DNA of 52,298 nucleotides from an uncultured beta proteobacterium (GCA_903897925.1 CAIUDG010000159.1:1-52298); one strand, 5' to 3'; counted from the stretch's first letter, positions 38,948 to 48,253 are shown. Numbers and translations: made by a program. The notes: generated by a model not told the origin, from the letters alone.

Positions 38948-39586
38948 ATGCAAGCACAAGCTGTTACCGAGACAAAAATAGTTATGTCTGATCCGACCGC
39001 GCTGGGTGTGTTCGGCCTCGCCATGGTCACGCTTGTAGCGGCCTCTGCCAAAATGGGCTGGACCACCGGTGTGACCTATATCATTCCCTGGGCCTTGTTT
39101 CTCGGCTCGGCAGCGCAGATTTGGGCGTCAACCGTTGACTTTAAGAAGAATAATTATTTTGGCGCCATCGTACTCGGTGCCTACGGTTTGTTCTGGGCTG
39201 CAGTGGCCATGCATTGGGCCATTAGCCAGGGTTGGTTTGGCGCACTGGATGCAAGCAAGGCCGACCCCAGGCAACTCGCTTTCGCCTGCATTGGCTACTG
39301 TATTTTTTCGATCTTCATCATGGTTGCGGCATTCGAAGCCAACAAGGTGTTTGCGGCGATTTTGGTGCTGATCAATGTGCTGCTGTCGTCACTGGCCTTG
39401 TCTATTTTGGGCATTAATGCGCCGCTCTTCAGTGGCCTTGCCGCGTATTCGGAACTGGGGATTTCCATGCTTGGCTTTTATGCTGCCGGCGCGGTGTTTC
39501 TGAATAGTTATTTTGGCCGGGTGATTCTGCCTATGGGCGCTCCCATGGGCTTCATCAAAAAAGGCGCTGCGCCCGCCAAAAGCTGA
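38948..39586 (+). CDS. satP: Acetate/succinate-type transporter, GPR1/FUN34/YaaH family
   Basis: 212 residues with six hydrophobic helices, the length and layout of the AceTr family (E. coli SatP). The signature near residue 15 is DPTALGVFGLAM, close to the family's NPxPLGLxGF. It would import acetate or similar short-chain acids across the inner membrane. The ribosome site is weak. Downstream in the same area are an acetyl-CoA hydrolase/CoA-transferase and 3-hydroxybutyryl-CoA dehydrogenase, which fits short-chain acid use. Substrate not certain; symbol by family similarity. Confidence 0.85.
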   Translation: MQAQAVTETKIVMSDPTALGVFGLAMVTLVAASAKMGWTTGVTYIIPWALFLGSAAQIWASTVDFKKNNYFGAIVLGAYGLFWAAVAMHWAISQGWFGALDASKADPRQLAFACIGYCIFSIFIMVAAFEANKVFAAILVLINVLLSSLALSILGINAPLFSGLAAYSELGISMLGFYAAGAVFLNSYFGRVILPMGAPMGFIKKGAAPAKS

Positions 39587-39587
39587 T

Positions 39588-42578
39588 TTAGGCGGCGTTG
39601 CGGTGCTCCAGCCACAACAATAATTCAGTGGCTGGCAGCGGGCGACAGAACAGATAGCCCTGGGCCGCTTCACAGTGTTCCTGCACCAGCCATTGCCATT
39701 GCTCCGGGGTCTCTACGCCTTCGGCAATGATGCCCATGCCCAGCGCCTTGCCCAGGGCAATGACGGCGCGGCAAATGGCATCCTGGTCCTGGTCTTTGCG
39801 GATATTGCGGACAAACGACTGGTCGATTTTCAGTTGGTCCAGCGGCAGTGACTTCAGATAGGTCAGCGAGGAATAGCCAGTACCAAAGTCGTCCAGTGAG
39901 AAGCTCACCCCGGTGGCACGCAGTGCGTTCATTCTCTGGGCCACCAGTGCCAGGTTTTCCGCCAGCAGGCTTTCGGTGATTTCCAGCTTCAGGTGCGTGG
40001 CGCGGGCGCCGCTGGCCTGCAGCAGTTCCAGTACTTCCTCGACGAACTGCGGCTGGGCAAACTGCTTGGCGCTGACGTTGACAGAAATGCCGAGATCGGC
40101 GGTGCGCGGATCTTCCGCCCAGGCGGCCAGCTGGCGGCAGGCTTGTTGCATGACCCAGTGTCCAATGGCAATGATCTGGCCGGTTTCCTCGGCCAGCGCA
40201 ATGAACTCGCCCGGTGGCACCATGCCGCGTTGCGGGTGGGCCCAGCGCAGCAGGGCTTCCACGCCAAAGCAGTGACCCCTTGTATCCACCTGCGGCTGGT
40301 ACCAGAGCTGCAGCTGCTGTTGTTGCAGCGCCAGGTGGAGTTCGTTTTCCAGTTGCACCTGGGCGCTGATGCGCTGCTGCATGTCCGGGTCAAAAAAGGC
40401 ATAGGCGTTGCGGCCGTCGGCCTTGGCCTGGTACATCGCCATATCGGCGCGTTTCAGCAATTCTTCGCGCGACTGTTGCAGGCCCTGGAACAGGGTAATA
40501 CCGACGCTGACGGTGCCCTGGTAGTGGACGCCGTCGAAGTCACAGCGCAGTCGCACTTGGGCAATCACTTTTTCGGCCACCAATTTGGCCTGGCTGGCGG
40601 CTTCCTCGGCGTCGGCGCTCAGGTCTTCCAGCACCAGGATGAATTCGTCCCCGCCCTGGCGCGCCAGCGTGTCGCCCTCGCGAATGCATTGGCGCAGGCG
40701 CTGCGCCATTTCCACCAGCAAGCGGTCGCCGATGTGGTGGCCTTGTGTGTCATTGAGTTGCTTGAAGCGGTCCAGATCCAGAAACAGCAGCGCGCCGTAG
40801 TGCCGGTTGCGGGCGCTGGTGGCCAGGCACTGTTGCAAGCGGTCGGACAGCAGGCGGCGGTTCGGTAATCCGGTCAAGGCGTCGTAGAACGCCAGGTTCT
40901 CGATTTCCTTTTCTGCGGCGCGGCGGTCGGTGATGTCATCCAGGGTGACGATGATGCGATCGTCATTCATGCGCACAAACAGATAACGTATTTCGTGCAT
41001 TGCTCCATCTTTGGCCTGTGCCAGGAAGACGTGCTCGACCATGCTGTCCTGGTTGCCCGCCGCGCGCATCTGCAGCCACGCCGCCTGGACCTGGTGCCGG
41101 TAGGCCGCGTCCGGGTAGCATTGGTTCCACCAGTGCTCGAGTGTCGGCATTTCGCGGATGTCATAGCCGAGTATTCGGGTGAAGGCCGGATTGATATAGC
41201 CGATATAGCCGTCCGGCAGAACTTCTACCAAGCCATAGGGCGCGCGGTCCAGCAGCAGGCGCTGGGATTCCTCGCGCTGGCGCAATTCGGTTTGGGTTGT
41301 GCGCCAGTGGTCGTTGAGCTCGACCGCGGCATGGGCAATGGTGCGCAATTCAGCGTATTTTTGCTGTGCCGGTTGCAGCGATGGCCGGTGCTCCGGTGCC
41401 GCTGCCAGAAAGTTCAGAATCGGCTGCATATCGTCGACCAGGCGCCGACGGAAACGCTGTGCGTGCCAATAGGCACCGGCCAGCGCGGCGAATATCAGCA
41501 GCGCGGAGAGTGCCACAGCGGCGATCACGCCGGAGCGCAGCCGCGCCACCATGGCGGCTTGCTCGGTTTCCAGGTCCTGCAGATAGACGCCCGAGCCAAT
41601 AATCCATTTCCAGCCGGCATAGCCTCTGGAATAGGCTATTTTGTTGACCAGCGTGCCATTGCCTGCCTTGTCCCAGACATATTCCTGGAAGCCACCACCG
41701 GTCTTGCTGAGCGCCAGCATGCGCTTGGCAACATCACGCATCTGTGGGTTGTTCGAGCTCAGCAGATTGCTGCCGACTACGGTCTTGTTGGCATTTTGCT
41801 GAATCACGCCGTCTTCATTAAAAATGAAGAGGTAGCCATCGTCGCCCCAGCGCGTGTCGCCAATCCGGTCTAGTACCTCGCTTTTGATTTCGTCTTCCAG
41901 ATCGTCAAGGTACAGGCCGCTGCCGATGACCCAATTCAGCGGCTCAAATTTCTTTACATACGACAGCTTGCGGAATTGATTGCCCGGGCTTTTTGGTTTG
42001 GTCCAGCGATAGTTGTAAAAACCTTCACCCTTGGTGGTGGCAATGGTGATCATGTCGCGGGCCACGAACTGGCCACTGCGGTCTTTCAAGGGCAGCAGGT
42101 TGCTCCCTTCCAACTCCGGACGATCGGCAGCCAGTTGTGACATTCCGTCAAAGTCAAGGGCGTAAAAATAACCATGGTCGTCGTCGAAATGCATGCCACG
42201 CAGGGCTTCGCGGATCAGCACTTTGAGTTCGCTGCGCGAGACCTTGTCTTTCTGGCTTTCATACAGGCCGCTGGCCACCTGGTAGGCATCCTGAACCCGG
42301 CTTTTCAGGCGCGACTCGGCGCGCTGGCCGAGCCGGCGCTGCATGAATTCTGCGTAGTTGACGGCTTCATCGACGCGCTCCTTGATGACTTCCATCTTTT
42401 CGGTGCGCAATTGCCGGGTGGCATTGTCAATCTGGTCGTGCAGGCGCGCGCTGATCAGAAAAATAGTCAGGCTGGCCAGCGGAATGGCCAGCAGCAATAG
42501 CGACAGCACGTTGCTGTATAGCAAGGCACTCTGGATGCTGTGTGGTTTGATATTTCTTAAATAACGCAGGGGCTGCAT
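39588..42578 (-). CDS. Double-Cache-PAS-GGDEF-EAL signalling protein
   Basis: 996 residues from ATG 42578 (a TTG two codons earlier is possible). An N-terminal helix (about 20-45) and a second near 345-368 enclose two Cache-like segments, seen as the repeated WVIGSGLYLDDLE and WIIGSGVYLQDLE. A PAS domain (about 435-565) leads to a GGDEF domain with intact GGDEF at 642-646 and an EAL domain with EALLRW (Glu774), DDFGTGYSS and EGVET. Both c-di-GMP synthesis and breakdown are possible. Cache domains of this kind often bind small organic acids; the adjacent convergent acetate-type transporter (stops 1 bp apart) makes that attractive but unproven. Confidence 0.94.
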   Translation of the reverse strand: MQPLRYLRNIKPHSIQSALLYSNVLSLLLLAIPLASLTIFLISARLHDQIDNATRQLRTEKMEVIKERVDEAVNYAEFMQRRLGQRAESRLKSRVQDAYQVASGLYESQKDKVSRSELKVLIREALRGMHFDDDHGYFYALDFDGMSQLAADRPELEGSNLLPLKDRSGQFVARDMITIATTKGEGFYNYRWTKPKSPGNQFRKLSYVKKFEPLNWVIGSGLYLDDLEDEIKSEVLDRIGDTRWGDDGYLFIFNEDGVIQQNANKTVVGSNLLSSNNPQMRDVAKRMLALSKTGGGFQEYVWDKAGNGTLVNKIAYSRGYAGWKWIIGSGVYLQDLETEQAAMVARLRSGVIAAVALSALLIFAALAGAYWHAQRFRRRLVDDMQPILNFLAAAPEHRPSLQPAQQKYAELRTIAHAAVELNDHWRTTQTELRQREESQRLLLDRAPYGLVEVLPDGYIGYINPAFTRILGYDIREMPTLEHWWNQCYPDAAYRHQVQAAWLQMRAAGNQDSMVEHVFLAQAKDGAMHEIRYLFVRMNDDRIIVTLDDITDRRAAEKEIENLAFYDALTGLPNRRLLSDRLQQCLATSARNRHYGALLFLDLDRFKQLNDTQGHHIGDRLLVEMAQRLRQCIREGDTLARQGGDEFILVLEDLSADAEEAASQAKLVAEKVIAQVRLRCDFDGVHYQGTVSVGITLFQGLQQSREELLKRADMAMYQAKADGRNAYAFFDPDMQQRISAQVQLENELHLALQQQQLQLWYQPQVDTRGHCFGVEALLRWAHPQRGMVPPGEFIALAEETGQIIAIGHWVMQQACRQLAAWAEDPRTADLGISVNVSAKQFAQPQFVEEVLELLQASGARATHLKLEITESLLAENLALVAQRMNALRATGVSFSLDDFGTGYSSLTYLKSLPLDQLKIDQSFVRNIRKDQDQDAICRAVIALGKALGMGIIAEGVETPEQWQWLVQEHCEAAQGYLFCRPLPATELLLWLEHRNAA

Positions 42579-42910
42579 GAGCAAACGCTACTGGTCCCCA
42601 GTGGTCATGGGTCTGAAGGGCGTTGGCTCCGGACCGTGGCTACCGATGTTTTGGGACGATCGGCGGTTTTTTATGTTGTGCTTGATGATACCCTCGGTGC
42701 GCCACGGCGTGGCTCAGGGGAAACTCCTATCTGCGGTGCTATTCCAGGTGCCCTTGCTGATGGAAGTCAAATCGATATACCAGGCGACTTATTATCATCA
42801 GGTATAGGCTATTCCGTGGACCGATGCAGGCATCCTGTAGCGGGCGCACCGGGATTTTCCTGTGCACCGTTTTTTTATAATTAACCTAGATTCAATCAGC
42901 GAGGCCCGAC
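42579..42910. other. Divergent promoter region, Cache-GGDEF-EAL / CoA-transferase
   Basis: A 332-bp gap without a gene. It contains a perfect TATAAT at 42876-42881 serving the CoA-transferase gene. Nothing else was recognised. Confidence 0.5.
42876..42881 (+). promoter_or_regulatory. -10 hexamer upstream of the CoA-transferase gene
   Basis: TATAAT after a run of seven Ts, 29 bp before the start codon. The matching -35 is poor (around 42853), so an activator may be needed. Confidence 0.45.
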
Positions 42911-44257
42911 ATGACACAAGCCGCACAAATCCAATACCAACAAAAATGCCGTTCGGCGGAGCAGGCTGCTGCGCTGGTGAAGTCTGGCGACACCGTATTC
43001 ATGGGCGAGTTTGCCCAGAACGTGGAAGCCGTGGATATCGCCCTGGCCTTGCGCAAAAACGAACTGCGCGACGTGATTCTGGTGACCACCACCCGTGCCA
43101 AGCCGCTGAAGTGCGTGGAAGTCGATCCGAAGCGCGAGTCGTTTATCTGGAATGACTGGCATTTTTCCGGCCTGGCGCGCAAAAATGGCGAAATCGGTCT
43201 GGCCAGCTATATTCCGCTGTGCTATCACCAGGGTCCGCAGAATGTGACCATGTACGAGGAGCCGGATGTCGCCGTGGTGCAGGTGGCGCCGATGGATGCC
43301 AATGGCTTTTTCAATTTTTCGACCAGCTGCTCCATGACGCCCGCCTACTGCCGCAAGGCCAAGAAGGTGGTGGTCGAAGTGAATACCAATAACCCGCGTT
43401 GCCTCGGCGGCCTGGACGAATCGATCCATATTTCCCAGGTCGACATGGTGGTTGAAGGCCCGAACAGCCGCTTGCTGCAACTGCCGGAAACCCAGGCCAG
43501 CGAAGCCGACCGCTTGATTGCCGGCCACGTGATGGCGCTGTTGGAAGATGGTTCGACGATTCAGCTGGGTATCGGTGCTTTGCCGAATATTGTGGGCGCC
43601 ATGATTGCGCAGAGCGACCTGAAGGATCTGGGCGTGCACACCGAGATGCTGGCCGACTCGTATGTGGACATGTACCAGGCGGGCCGCATCAGTGGCAAGC
43701 ACAAGGCGATCGACCGCTACAAAATGGTCTATACCTTTGCCATGGGTTCGCAGAAGCTGTATGACTTTCTGGACAACAACCCGGTGGCGGCGATTTTCCC
43801 GGCGTCCTATACCAACGATCCGGCAACCATCGGGCGCAATCCCAAAGTGGTGGCGATCAACAACGCGATCGAAATCGATTTGTTTACCCAGGTGGCCAGC
43901 GAGTCGGCCGGACCGCGCCAGATTTCCGGCACCGGTGGTCAGCTCGACTTCATCATGGGGGCCTACCGTTCGGAAGGCGGCAAGGGACTGATTTGCATCA
44001 ACTCCACCTACAAGAAGAAGGATGGCAGCATCGGTTCACGCATTGTGCCGACGCTGACACCCGGAACCATAGTCACCTGCCCGCGCTCGGTGGTGCACTA
44101 TGTGGTGACCGAGTTTGGTTGCGCGCAGATGAAAGCCAAGTCGACCTGGCAGCGCACCGAAGCGCTGATCAACATTGCCCATCCGGATTTCCGTGAGCAG
44201 TTGATCAAGGATGCCGAGTTGCTCGGCATCTGGCGCCAGTCGAACAAGCTGCAATAA
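42911..44257 (+). CDS. Acetyl-CoA hydrolase / CoA-transferase family protein
   Basis: 448 residues from ATG 42911 with GAGG 6-9 bp upstream. The family moves CoA between short-chain acids, e.g. acetate, butyrate or 4-hydroxybutyrate. Landmarks: VKSGDTVFMGEFAQ, QLGIGALPNIVG, TEMLADSYVDM, AIEIDLF (Glu321, the likely CoA-carrying residue by analogy) and ESAGPRQISGTGGQLDF. The length and GTGGQLDF motif favour the Cat1/butyryl-CoA:acetate transferase branch over a pure hydrolase. It probably works with the nearby acetate-type transporter and hydroxybutyryl-CoA dehydrogenase. Substrate not resolved. Confidence 0.9.
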   Translation: MTQAAQIQYQQKCRSAEQAAALVKSGDTVFMGEFAQNVEAVDIALALRKNELRDVILVTTTRAKPLKCVEVDPKRESFIWNDWHFSGLARKNGEIGLASYIPLCYHQGPQNVTMYEEPDVAVVQVAPMDANGFFNFSTSCSMTPAYCRKAKKVVVEVNTNNPRCLGGLDESIHISQVDMVVEGPNSRLLQLPETQASEADRLIAGHVMALLEDGSTIQLGIGALPNIVGAMIAQSDLKDLGVHTEMLADSYVDMYQAGRISGKHKAIDRYKMVYTFAMGSQKLYDFLDNNPVAAIFPASYTNDPATIGRNPKVVAINNAIEIDLFTQVASESAGPRQISGTGGQLDFIMGAYRSEGGKGLICINSTYKKKDGSIGSRIVPTLTPGTIVTCPRSVVHYVVTEFGCAQMKAKSTWQRTEALINIAHPDFREQLIKDAELLGIWRQSNKLQ

Positions 44258-44269
44258 GCAGCCTGGCGT

Positions 44270-44566
44270 TCAATAACGGGTGCGTTCGCCGCCGTAGCCG
44301 CCGCTGGTGCCGCGGTCTTCCTTAGGGCGGGCCAGATTGACAACGATAGAGCGACCGTCAACGGACTGACCGTTCAGTCCGGTGATGGCGGCCTGGGCGG
44401 CTTCGGCGCTGGTCATTTCGACAAAGGCGAAGCCTTTGGAGCGGCCGCTGTCGCGGTCCATCATCACCTTGGCAGAGACCACACCACCGAATTCGGCGAA
44501 GTTGCTTTGCAGGCTGGCGTCGGTCACAGAGTAGGGCAGGTTGCCGACATAAATTTTGCTGGTCAT
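44270..44566 (-). CDS. RRM-domain RNA-binding protein
   Basis: 98 residues from ATG 44566 (MTSKIYVGNL); a longer frame to 44602 is unlikely. One RNA recognition motif with RNP-2 IYVGNL at 5-10 and RNP-1 KGFAFVEM at 44-51, then a Gly/Arg tail GGYGGERTRY. Such small bacterial RRM proteins are often cold-induced RNA chaperones. It lies 111 bp downstream of a small gene on the same strand and is convergent with the CoA-transferase gene, 12 bp between stops. Confidence 0.93.
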   Translation of the reverse strand: MTSKIYVGNLPYSVTDASLQSNFAEFGGVVSAKVMMDRDSGRSKGFAFVEMTSAEAAQAAITGLNGQSVDGRSIVVNLARPKEDRGTSGGYGGERTRY

Positions 44567-44677
44567 AGGAACGTCTTTCAAAGATTGCGAGCAGGGGTTC
44601 AAAGTTGGCCGCTGCGGCGCGGGAGGAGCGGTTTCAGAGATTCCGCATAAAAAATAAAGGCTGCGCTGGTTGGCGCT

Positions 44678-44917
44678 TCAGCACAGCTGGGGTGCTGGCA
44701 GGCAGGTTTCCAGCCAGCCTTGGGTAATCGCAAAGAGGCGTGCCGCGGCCTGGGAGGAAAACTCCCGGTCGAAGAAAAATACGCGGCAATAGCGGCCTTT
44801 GCTTTCGGTGCGCTGGACCGAAAACAAGGCGCGGTAGTTGCCGCTGTGGGTCACTTGGGTGGCGGGCGATACAAGGTATTTGCCCATGGTGATGGCGGTC
44901 TCGGGAGTCTGGTTCAT
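44678..44917 (-). CDS. Small hypothetical protein
   Basis: 79 residues if started at ATG 44917 (MNQTPETAITMG); starts at 44956 or 44887 are also possible and none has a good ribosome site. The sequence KYLVSPATQVTHSGNYRALFSVQR...FFDREFSSQAAARLFAITQG has the look of a small beta-beta-alpha domain I associate with proteins near cold-shock genes in related bacteria. That is a memory-based likeness, not a firm family. It precedes the RRM gene and may share its transcript. Confidence 0.55.
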   Translation of the reverse strand: MNQTPETAITMGKYLVSPATQVTHSGNYRALFSVQRTESKGRYCRVFFFDREFSSQAAARLFAITQGWLETCLPAPQLC

Positions 44918-45104
44918 GGAGAGGATCGCAGGCCCATATGTGTCCTGCGTGAGCATCTAAGGGAATCGGCGGACTGCAGCTCTGCAGATCAGCGTGGTCG
45001 ACGGTTGTCGAGAGGAAAAGCAGCGTGGTCAGGATCTACTCCTGCTGCGCCAGCTTTGGCGGGGTCTTGGTCTGCGCTAAGAGGCAGATAGCCCACTGCG
45101 TCGG

Positions 45105-45132
45105 ATTATAGCCATGATTTATACAAAGTCTA
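45105..45132 (-). promoter_or_regulatory. Candidate minus-strand promoter for the small gene / RRM unit
   Basis: On the minus strand TAGACT (45132-45127) and a perfect TATAAT (45110-45105) are 16 bp apart. The transcript would carry a leader of about 180 bases, a feature common to cold-regulated mRNAs. Confidence 0.45.
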
Positions 45133-45156
45133 TTCTTTATTATTCTTTTGTATAAA
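45118..45156. repeat. AT-rich inverted repeat
   Basis: TTTATACAAAG and CTTTTGTATAAA face each other across 16 bp, matching except for one extra base. It covers the -35 side of the candidate promoter, so it may be an operator. Confidence 0.55.
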
Positions 45157-45216
45157 AACGCTATTCCAAGGCGCTGCGGGCCGGCGTTGCGCGGCAAATT
45201 TCGAAGGCTTGACGGG

Positions 45217-45639
45217 CTATTGCAGCAGCTGCAGGGTGCGTGCGTCGGTCTTGCCTGCGTAAAAGCGCTGCAGTGCGAGCTGGAAGCAGGGCACGCTGGA
45301 GACGGCGGCAAACAAGGTCAGGCAAGAGCGCAACTTCAGGTCGTCGGGCGAGCCGAAAATGTCGTGGGCATCGCCATTGCGTTGTGACAGCAGCAGGTTG
45401 ACGCATTCTTGGAGCCGTGCGCCCAGAAGCGGATGTTCCAGATAGGCCAGCGCCTCCGCGCGCGAGGCAATGCCGAAATATTTGGCATTGGCACTGTGCC
45501 CGAGCTCGCGCAATTGGGGAAAGATGAACCACATCCAGTGCGAGGTTTTGTCGCCCATGGCGAGTTCGTCTAGTACACCGTCGTAGACCCGGTCTTGCGC
45601 TGGGATAAAGCGGTTCAGGTCGTGGCTGCTCAAGTTCAT
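45217..45639 (-). CDS. DUF1810 family protein
   Basis: 140 residues from ATG 45639 with GAGG upstream. DUF1810 landmarks are clear: a helical N-terminus LNRFIPAQDRVYDGVLDEL, then SHWMWFIFPQL, AKYFGIASRAEALAYL and DDLKLRSCLTLF. The family is cytosolic and of unknown function, sometimes linked to NAD/ADP-ribose chemistry by fold. It stands alone between hairpins. Confidence 0.93.
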   Translation of the reverse strand: MNLSSHDLNRFIPAQDRVYDGVLDELAMGDKTSHWMWFIFPQLRELGHSANAKYFGIASRAEALAYLEHPLLGARLQECVNLLLSQRNGDAHDIFGSPDDLKLRSCLTLFAAVSSVPCFQLALQRFYAGKTDARTLQLLQ

Positions 45640-45658
45640 CGTGGGGCCTCAGCGTGCA

Positions 45659-45695
45659 TGGCCTGCAGCACCGGTTCCGGTGCGACAGCAGGCCA
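45659..45695. terminator. Compound hairpin between hbd and the DUF1810 gene
   Basis: Outer arms TGGCCTGC/GCAGGCCA (8 bp) enclose an inner stem GCACCGG-TT-CCGGTGC (7 bp). It lies about 50 bp 3' of the hbd stop and 20 bp upstream of the DUF1810 start, so it probably ends hbd transcription or shapes the DUF1810 leader. Confidence 0.55.
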
Positions 45696-45745
45696 GCAAG
45701 CGTACCACTTGCCGGGGCGCCCGGATCGGCCCCGGCTGCTTAGTG

Positions 45746-46594
45746 CTAGTAGCTATACACACCTTGGCCGGTTTTTCGGCCCAGGCGGCCGGCCGCGACC
45801 ATTTCCTTGAGCAGTGGGCAGGCGCGGTATTTGCTGTCGCCAAACTCGTGCAAATAGACGTCCATTACGGCGACGCAGACGTCCAGTCCGACCATATCAG
45901 CCAGCGCCAACGGACCAATCGGCTGGTTGCAGCCGAGCTTCATGCCGGCGTCAATATCTTCCGGCGTGGCCAGACCTTCGGCGAGCACAAAAAAGGCTTC
46001 GTTGATCATCGGCACCAGAATTCGGTTGACGACAAATCCGGGCGCATTTTTCACCGTGATTGGCGACTTGCCCAGTGCCAGGGCCATGGCGTGTACTGCA
46101 GCGTGGGTGGCATCGCTGGTTTGCAGACCGCGAATAATTTCTACCAGCGCCATCATTGGCACCGGGTTGAAAAAATGCATGCCGATAAAGCGGTCGGCCC
46201 GGCTGGTGACAGCGGCCAGCTTGGTGATGGAGATTGACGAGGTGTTGGAGGCGATGATGACTTCGGGCGCCACGATGGCGTCGATCTGGCGAATGATCTT
46301 GACCTTGAGGTCGTAGTTTTCGGTGGCGGCTTCGATCACCAGCTGGGCCGATTTCAGGTCTTCGTACTGGGTGCTGCCTTGAATCCGTGCCAGCGCAGCG
46401 TCGCGCTCGGCGGGGGTGAGTTTGTCTTTCTTGATCAGACGGTCCAGGCTGCCGGCGACGGTGGCGATGCCCTTGCTGACCGCGGCCTCGGAAATATCGA
46501 TCATTACCACCTTGAGGCCGCTGACGGCACATGCCTGTGCAATGCCATTTCCCATGGTGCCTGCGCCGATGATGCCAACTGTTTCAATGCTCAT
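45746..46594 (-). CDS. hbd: 3-hydroxybutyryl-CoA dehydrogenase
   Basis: 282 residues, standard length. An N-terminal NAD(P)-binding GAGTMGNG (10-17), then IEAATENYDLK, SNTSSISIT, the catalytic-His segment GMHFFNPVP, and PGFVVNRIL and GLDVC in the C-terminal dimer domain. The cytosolic enzyme interconverts 3-hydroxybutyryl-CoA and acetoacetyl-CoA in butyrate or PHB-linked metabolism. Start ATG 46594 has AGGA upstream. Its pathway mates may include the CoA-transferase 2.5 kb away. Confidence 0.95.
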   Translation of the reverse strand: MSIETVGIIGAGTMGNGIAQACAVSGLKVVMIDISEAAVSKGIATVAGSLDRLIKKDKLTPAERDAALARIQGSTQYEDLKSAQLVIEAATENYDLKVKIIRQIDAIVAPEVIIASNTSSISITKLAAVTSRADRFIGMHFFNPVPMMALVEIIRGLQTSDATHAAVHAMALALGKSPITVKNAPGFVVNRILVPMINEAFFVLAEGLATPEDIDAGMKLGCNQPIGPLALADMVGLDVCVAVMDVYLHEFGDSKYRACPLLKEMVAAGRLGRKTGQGVYSY

Positions 46595-46881
46595 TCTTGG
46601 TCCTGAATAAAAAGTGGGGGTGCACGTTACCGCCGGGAATTATGCGGTATCCCGTGGCCGCCATAGATTCTGCTGCAGCGCCGCGGCCGCGTGCTTGGCT
46701 GGGCCAAAATTGTGCAGAAACTAGACAGTGCCCGGGCCGGCGCGAACCTGCTGCAGAGGGCCGGCAGCGGCTGGTGCTAATGTGCCGCATGGTTCAGAAT
46801 GGCGCTGCCCGGAGCCTGCCGGTGCGCGGTTCTTGCTAGCGGCCGCGGGTGAAACTTCAGGCGTTCACTGTAAGGAAATCT

Positions 46882-47598
46882 ATGCGTTGGAATTTTGTCT
46901 CATGGCGCCACGCCACTCTGGTTCTGCTGTGTTGCTGTCCACTTGCCACAGTTTTGGCGCAGAGCGCCGTGCCGCCGGAAAATATGGTGCGGCTGCAGGC
47001 CAGCGGCCAGGTCGAGGTGCCTTCGGATTGGTTGCGCTTTGTGCTGTCGGTTACGGTGCAGGACAAGGATTCGCAGGCGGTGCAGCGTCAGCTCAAGGAG
47101 GCCTTGGAGCAGGCCCTGCGCGAAGCCCGCAAGGTGGAAAGCCCGGGCCAGGTCGAATTGCGCACTGGTGCGTTCAGTCTCAGCCCGGTGTATTCCCGGG
47201 ACAACAAAATCAGCCAATGGCAGGGCCTGGCCGAACTGGTTTTGCAAGGCCGCAATTTTGAGAAGATCGGCGCCTTGGCAGGCAGCATCCACAGCATGGC
47301 GGTGGCGCGTACCAGCATGGGCCTGAGCCGCGAGTTGCGCGAAGCCAGCGAGGCCCAGGCGCTGGACCTGGCGCTGCAGCAATTCCGAGCCAAGGCGCAG
47401 CACATTGCCGTGGGTTTCGGCTTTGCCAGCTATACCTTGCGCGAGGTCAGTGTCAGCAGCAACGCGCCGTCCGACGGACCGGCACCGGTGATGCTGCGCA
47501 TGGCGGCGGCACCAGCGCAGGAAGACACGCCAGTGGCGGTGGAAGGCGGGAAAAGCCTGGTCAGTATCCAGCTGGCCGGCAGCGTGCAACTGAAATAG
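46882..47598 (+). CDS. SIMPL-domain (DUF541) exported protein
   Basis: 238 residues from ATG 46882, preceded by AAGGAAA. A signal peptide (about 1-27, ending VLAQS) exports it. The SIMPL/DUF541 core shows VRLQASGQVEVPSDWLRFVLSV, LSPVYSRDNKISQW and QALDLALQQFRAKAQHIA. Bacterial members are periplasmic, of uncertain role, some linked to oxidative stress. It is the last gene before the AT-rich minus-strand array, so it marks the edge of the ordinary chromosome. Confidence 0.9.
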   Translation: MRWNFVSWRHATLVLLCCCPLATVLAQSAVPPENMVRLQASGQVEVPSDWLRFVLSVTVQDKDSQAVQRQLKEALEQALREARKVESPGQVELRTGAFSLSPVYSRDNKISQWQGLAELVLQGRNFEKIGALAGSIHSMAVARTSMGLSRELREASEAQALDLALQQFRAKAQHIAVGFGFASYTLREVSVSSNAPSDGPAPVMLRMAAAPAQEDTPVAVEGGKSLVSIQLAGSVQLK

Positions 47599-47740
47599 GC
47601 AATTGCTGCGCTGGAGGTTCCGTAAAGTGTTGAGAGTGCTTTGGGAATGTTGGCTGTGGGCTGGAAGGAGACATTGCCAGTACTCCAAAGCAGTCGGAAA
47701 TTTGAGTTGTTGGTGCGTCCACGTCGTGTCCAAGAAAGTG

Positions 47741-48253
47741 TCAGCGGGGATGGCGGCTCGCTTCCATTGCGTTTGTAATTTGCAGTGCAACTACGCATAG
47801 TAAGGAGAAGAATACGTCTGCTTCACTCTCAGAATTCAACTCGACATTACGAACGTTACGCAAGGAGAATATTTTGCCACTAACGTTGGCCAATTCGACA
47901 CCGTTAGAAGTTTCAATAATATGCTGCAAACCAGATAAATTTCCAGTGAGGGTCGCTCCGTCATAGGCACCCCCCTCAACATGCAGCTTGCGCTTGAATG
48001 AAAATGATTGGGGGCCGATGGAGAAATTCCCGGCGTCGCCCTCAATGTCCCATGAATCCCTCGCAATTGACAGGCCCGACGAGCGCCATTTGAAGGAGGC
48101 CACCAACTTTCTGTTCTGACGAAGTAGCCAACTAGGTTTTGAAACGCTCCATTCACTTTGGGCTTTGTAAGCTACCTCATCATTTTCGTCGCTAATTAAA
48201 ACGGCAGAACGAAATGAAAAAGGTTCGTAGGCTATTTTGAAAGACTTAGTCAT
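47741..48253 (-). CDS. Hypothetical protein, possibly tubby/LURP-like fold
   Basis: 170 residues from ATG 48253 (MTKSFKIAYEPFSF). Repeated short beta-strands with FSFRSAVLISDENDEVAYKA, FKWRSSGLSIAR, and a hydrophobic C-terminal helix (LLCVVALQITNAM) recall tubby-like or LURP-one/scramblase proteins, which have a beta-barrel round a central helix. That is a visual likeness only. It is the leftmost gene of the array. A degenerate motif copy (GTCAGCGGGGATGGCGGC) may overlap its stop. Confidence 0.7.
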   Translation of the reverse strand: MTKSFKIAYEPFSFRSAVLISDENDEVAYKAQSEWSVSKPSWLLRQNRKLVASFKWRSSGLSIARDSWDIEGDAGNFSIGPQSFSFKRKLHVEGGAYDGATLTGNLSGLQHIIETSNGVELANVSGKIFSLRNVRNVELNSESEADVFFSLLCVVALQITNAMEASRHPR

